Part shown: in pieces, positions 14,974-16,695 of the stretch
How the letters are laid out: each line of letters starts with the position of its first letter
How positions within the stretch are numbered: position 1 is the stretch's first letter
Assembly (NCBI GenBank): GCA_002422225.1
Contig: DITX01000134.1
Span: 1-16,695 of the forward strand
Direction of reading: 5' to 3'
DNA from: Gammaproteobacteria bacterium UBA6173
GTDB lineage: Bacteria; Pseudomonadota; Gammaproteobacteria; Pseudomonadales; Pseudohongiellaceae
Length of the DNA stretch: 16,695 bases
Program-made: the position numbers and the translations under genes
The notes under the pieces: model-generated
Told to the model about the DNA's origin: nothing
What the model saw: only the letters and a program-made list of their open reading frames with translations
Databases searched by the model: none

Positions 14974-16210
14974 AACGCAAAACATCCGCAGGTTGGATGC
15001 GGGCAGCGCGCCACGCGGGGTACAGGGTTGCCAGCAAGGATATTAATAAGGCGCTGGCACTGACCACCATCACATCGGACCACACCAGCTCCGCGCTCAG
15101 GTGAGCAATCATGTAAACATCACCGGGCGCCAGCAGTGTGTTCATCCAGTTTTCAAACCCGCGGGTAATAGTGGCCAGATTCATGGTTAAAACAATACCG
15201 CCCAGCGCGCCCAGCACAGTGCCAAGCACGCCGGCAGCAAACCCCTGAATCACAAACACCGCCATCACGGTCATACGGCTGGCGCCCATGGTACGTAGAA
15301 TGGCGATATCGGCACTTTTATCAGCAACGGCCATCACCAGTGTCGCCACAATGTTGACTGCGCCAATGATGACAATCATCAGCAGCATAAAACCAGTGAG
15401 AATTTTTTCCATGCGCAAGGCATCAAACAGGCTGCGCCGGGTTTCATTCCAGCTGCTTACCCGATAATCCGCGGCCGGTAAGGCACTGGCTGCCTGTGCG
15501 GCGATGGCCTGTGCATCAAAGATGTCAGACACTTTCAGGCGTATTTCGACATCCACCCCGCGCCCGCCCGCAAACAAGGCTTGTGCCGCGTCAAGTCGGA
15601 CCAGTGCAATACTGTCATTATCGTAGAAACCAAAATCGGCAATTCCAACAACCCGGAAACTACGCGCCGCGTCCGTTGAACCGGTCAGCAGACTTGCCAA
15701 GGGTGTTGCCGACAATGACATACCCGTAAAAATCCCCAAGCGTGATGCCAGGCGCGTGCCCAGAATGATGCCGTCGGGCGCTTGCTCTAGCTGGGCAATC
15801 AAGGCTCTTAAGTGTTCGTCAGGTTGCTGTAAAACCGTAGGTTCGAGGTTTGCGTCAACACCCCTGATCTCAACAAAATCACCATAACCCTCAAAACGCA
15901 GCCACGCTTCGGCACTGACAAAAGGGGCTGCCGACACAATACCGGGCTGACCGGACAGCACTGAAACCGCTTGCTGCCAGGGCAAGGAGTCGTCTGGCAA
16001 CACCAAACCGGCATGCGGCACGGTTTTTAAGGTTTCAGCGCGCATGGTACTTGTTGAAGCATTAATGACGGACAACACTGCAATCAACGCCAGCACGCCC
16101 AAGGCAATACCCAGCATGGAGATCAGTGTCACAAAAGACATCAACTGATTCTTTTTGCGGGCGCGCACAAACCGCAGGCCGATAAACACAGCAAGTGGAC
16201 GGTACATCAT
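14966..16210 (-). CDS. lolC: Lipoprotein-releasing ABC transporter permease, upstream subunit
   Basis: The first permease of the LolCDE operon, 414 residues, inner membrane. The N-terminus YRPLAVFIGLRFVRARKKNQ resembles E. coli LolC, followed by a first helix (about 24-48), a periplasmic domain, and three C-terminal helices with MAVADKSADIAILRTMGAS and LLATLYPAWRAARIQPADVLRYE. Two features differ from family habit. The MNGF(E/D)RE segment after the first helix is replaced by INASTSTMRAE. The hook position (about 165-180, SLSATPLASLLTGSTD) lacks the proline-rich PxxxxPxQRxF pattern that is instead present in the downstream subunit. The start is one of two adjacent ATGs; there is no clear ribosome site. 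A short leader frame ends on this start. Confidence 0.93.
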   Translation of the reverse strand: MMYRPLAVFIGLRFVRARKKNQLMSFVTLISMLGIALGVLALIAVLSVINASTSTMRAETLKTVPHAGLVLPDDSLPWQQAVSVLSGQPGIVSAAPFVSAEAWLRFEGYGDFVEIRGVDANLEPTVLQQPDEHLRALIAQLEQAPDGIILGTRLASRLGIFTGMSLSATPLASLLTGSTDAARSFRVVGIADFGFYDNDSIALVRLDAAQALFAGGRGVDVEIRLKVSDIFDAQAIAAQAASALPAADYRVSSWNETRRSLFDALRMEKILTGFMLLMIVIIGAVNIVATLVMAVADKSADIAILRTMGASRMTVMAVFVIQGFAAGVLGTVLGALGGIVLTMNLATITRGFENWMNTLLAPGDVYMIAHLSAELVWSDVMVVSASALLISLLATLYPAWRAARIQPADVLRYE

Positions 16211-16231
16211 GGTGATATCAGTCGGGGAAGC

Positions 16232-16435
16232 TTAAACATGGCGCGATTCTAGTCGAGCCCCCTGTTTAAAACAAACCTTGCCAGCATTGTTAATGTCATC
16301 CAACGCAGGTGTTTGAATAAAAAAGGCTTTACTGTTATAGTCGGCGGGCTGAAAAAAGCAGCTAACCATGAATTCGTATGAACAGGCAAATGCGCCTGTT
16401 GTACCAATAGCAGTAATACCAAATAGCAAGACCAA
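16232..16435 (-). CDS. Possible small secreted protein, start damaged or frameshifted
   Basis: A 67-codon frame starting at a TTG with no ribosome site. Its first 18 residues, VLLFGITAIGTTGAFA then CSYEF, look like the hydrophobic core and AxA-type cleavage region of a signal peptide, with three Cys in the remainder (positions in ACSYEF, VSCFF and KVCFK). Directly upstream the frame is closed, but one extra A in the five-A run (minus strand, 16439-16443) would join it to a frame reading ITVKK, supplying the missing basic n-region. This suggests a gene broken by a one-base deletion, or a sequencing error. Against it: a good plus-strand promoter and the lolC promoter both lie inside. I recognise no family. 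Confidence is low. Confidence 0.3.
   Translation of the reverse strand: MVLLFGITAIGTTGAFACSYEFMVSCFFQPADYNSKAFFIQTPALDDINNAGKVCFKQGARLESRHV
16246..16274 (-). promoter_or_regulatory. Probable lolCDE promoter
   Basis: On the minus strand TTGTTT (16269-16274), a 17-base spacer and TAGAAT (16246-16251). The start would be near 16239, only about 30 bases before the lolC ATG. The -10 is good and the -35 moderate. No other comparable site lies closer to lolC on this strand. Confidence 0.5.
16313..16341 (+). promoter_or_regulatory. Plus-strand promoter divergent from lolC
   Basis: TTGAAT (16313-16318), a 17-base spacer and TATAGT (16336-16341), followed by the GC-rich stretch CGGCGGG. This is one of the better sigma-70 matches in the window and points away from lolC. 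Transcription would start near 16348. What it transcribes is not clear: a 25-codon frame and then unresolved sequence. Confidence 0.5.
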
Positions 16436-16445
16436 ACGTTTTTAA
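16368..16445 (+). other. 25-codon reading frame behind the plus-strand promoter
   Basis: An ATG frame of 25 codons (begins MNSYEQANAPVV, ends KTKRF) about 20 bases after the predicted start of the plus-strand transcript. It has no ribosome site. It contains the hairpin AACAGGC-AAATGC-GCCTGTT (16381-16400), a perfect 7-bp stem. The frame stops in a run of five T (16439-16443). One extra T there would extend it by about 50 codons to a stop near 16601. It could be a leader peptide, a noncoding RNA, a broken gene or chance; it is antisense to the possible secreted protein. Confidence 0.2.
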
Positions 16446-16695
16446 CTGTAATTTTTAACAATGCTGTAACCGGAGCGCCCGGCAACACTCAGTGCTGCTG
16501 TGAGGACTCCAGGAACGAAGATTTTTGCGCACGGGCAGCCAGTATTGCTGACCCCGCCGCGATCAGTGCCGGCACACAGACTGATTTATTTTGAGACAGT
16601 TCGTTTTGTGAACGCTCAAAAGCACAGTGTTCCTTTTTACGCCGCACTGAATGACGGCCAGGCAAAAACAAAACCTGACATCGTAGCAACTGACA
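16446..16695. other. Unassigned right-edge sequence with competing open frames
   Basis: No gene can be assigned. On the minus strand a frame open from the window edge to a TGA at 16489 would encode the end of a protein with a hydrophobic stretch (VPALIAAGSAILAA) and tail SSFLESSQQH. On the plus strand a frame from GTG 16500 stays open to the edge for 65 codons with an ordinary composition (for example HGQPVLLTPPRSVPAHRL). The two cannot both be likely, neither has a clear ribosome site here, and neither resembles a family I know. A short CCGG-based inverted repeat (16470-16482) lies just after the minus-strand stop, without a T run. Confidence 0.3.

Noticed and set aside
1..16695. CRISPR array, prophage, insertion sequence, toxin-antitoxin or defence genes
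   Set aside because: No repeat-spacer pattern, transposase, integrase or related protein motif was seen in any frame. The window is almost fully occupied by core genes.

Overview
The window is a stretch of gammaproteobacterial core chromosome in which essentially every gene lies on the minus strand. Gene content and order fit a free-living, probably aquatic gammaproteobacterium, perhaps near the Pseudomonas/Cellvibrio side of the class; the exact lineage is an inference. The right part resembles the Pseudomonas-type run lolCDE - comEC - exbB/exbD - lpxK - ycaR - kdsB - murB. The left part resembles the E. coli run uvrC - pgsA - tRNA-Gly - tRNA-Cys - tRNA-Leu. Here the two are joined directly.

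Layout in the direction of transcription (right to left). Positions 16250-16695 hold no gene I can assign with confidence, only competing small reading frames and a good plus-strand promoter. Then come lolC, lolD and lolE (lipoprotein release from the inner membrane), comEC (DNA uptake channel), exbB and exbD (proton-driven energy transduction pair), msbA (lipid A flippase), lpxK (lipid A 4'-kinase), ycaR (small Trm112-like protein), kdsB (CMP-Kdo synthetase), murB (peptidoglycan precursor reductase), uvrC (excision repair nuclease) and pgsA (phosphatidylglycerophosphate synthase). A strong promoter then drives tRNA-Gly(GCC) and tRNA-Cys(GCA), which end at a hairpin terminator. A second promoter follows, then a truncated tRNA-Leu, an intact tRNA-Leu(UAA) and a second terminator. 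At the left edge is the first part of a UDP-glucose 6-dehydrogenase gene, cut by the window boundary; it was read directly from the sequence.

Most of the protein genes serve the cell envelope: lipoprotein export, lipid A maturation and flipping, Kdo activation, peptidoglycan and phosphatidylglycerol. Spacings are very tight (1 to 8 base overlaps or gaps under 65 bases nearly everywhere), so long co-transcripts are likely. The largest internal gap is the 110 bases between lolE and comEC.

I found no phage, transposon, CRISPR array, defence system or clearly new multi-gene system. The points most worth a second look are: (1) a tRNA-Leu(UAA) gene broken exactly at the end of its anticodon loop, still with its own promoter, just upstream of an intact tRNA-Leu(UAA); (2) the region upstream of lolC, with a plus-strand promoter, a possible frameshifted secreted small protein and a ten-codon leader frame ending on the lolC start; (3) an atypical LolC subunit whose usual sequence features sit in the LolE position instead.
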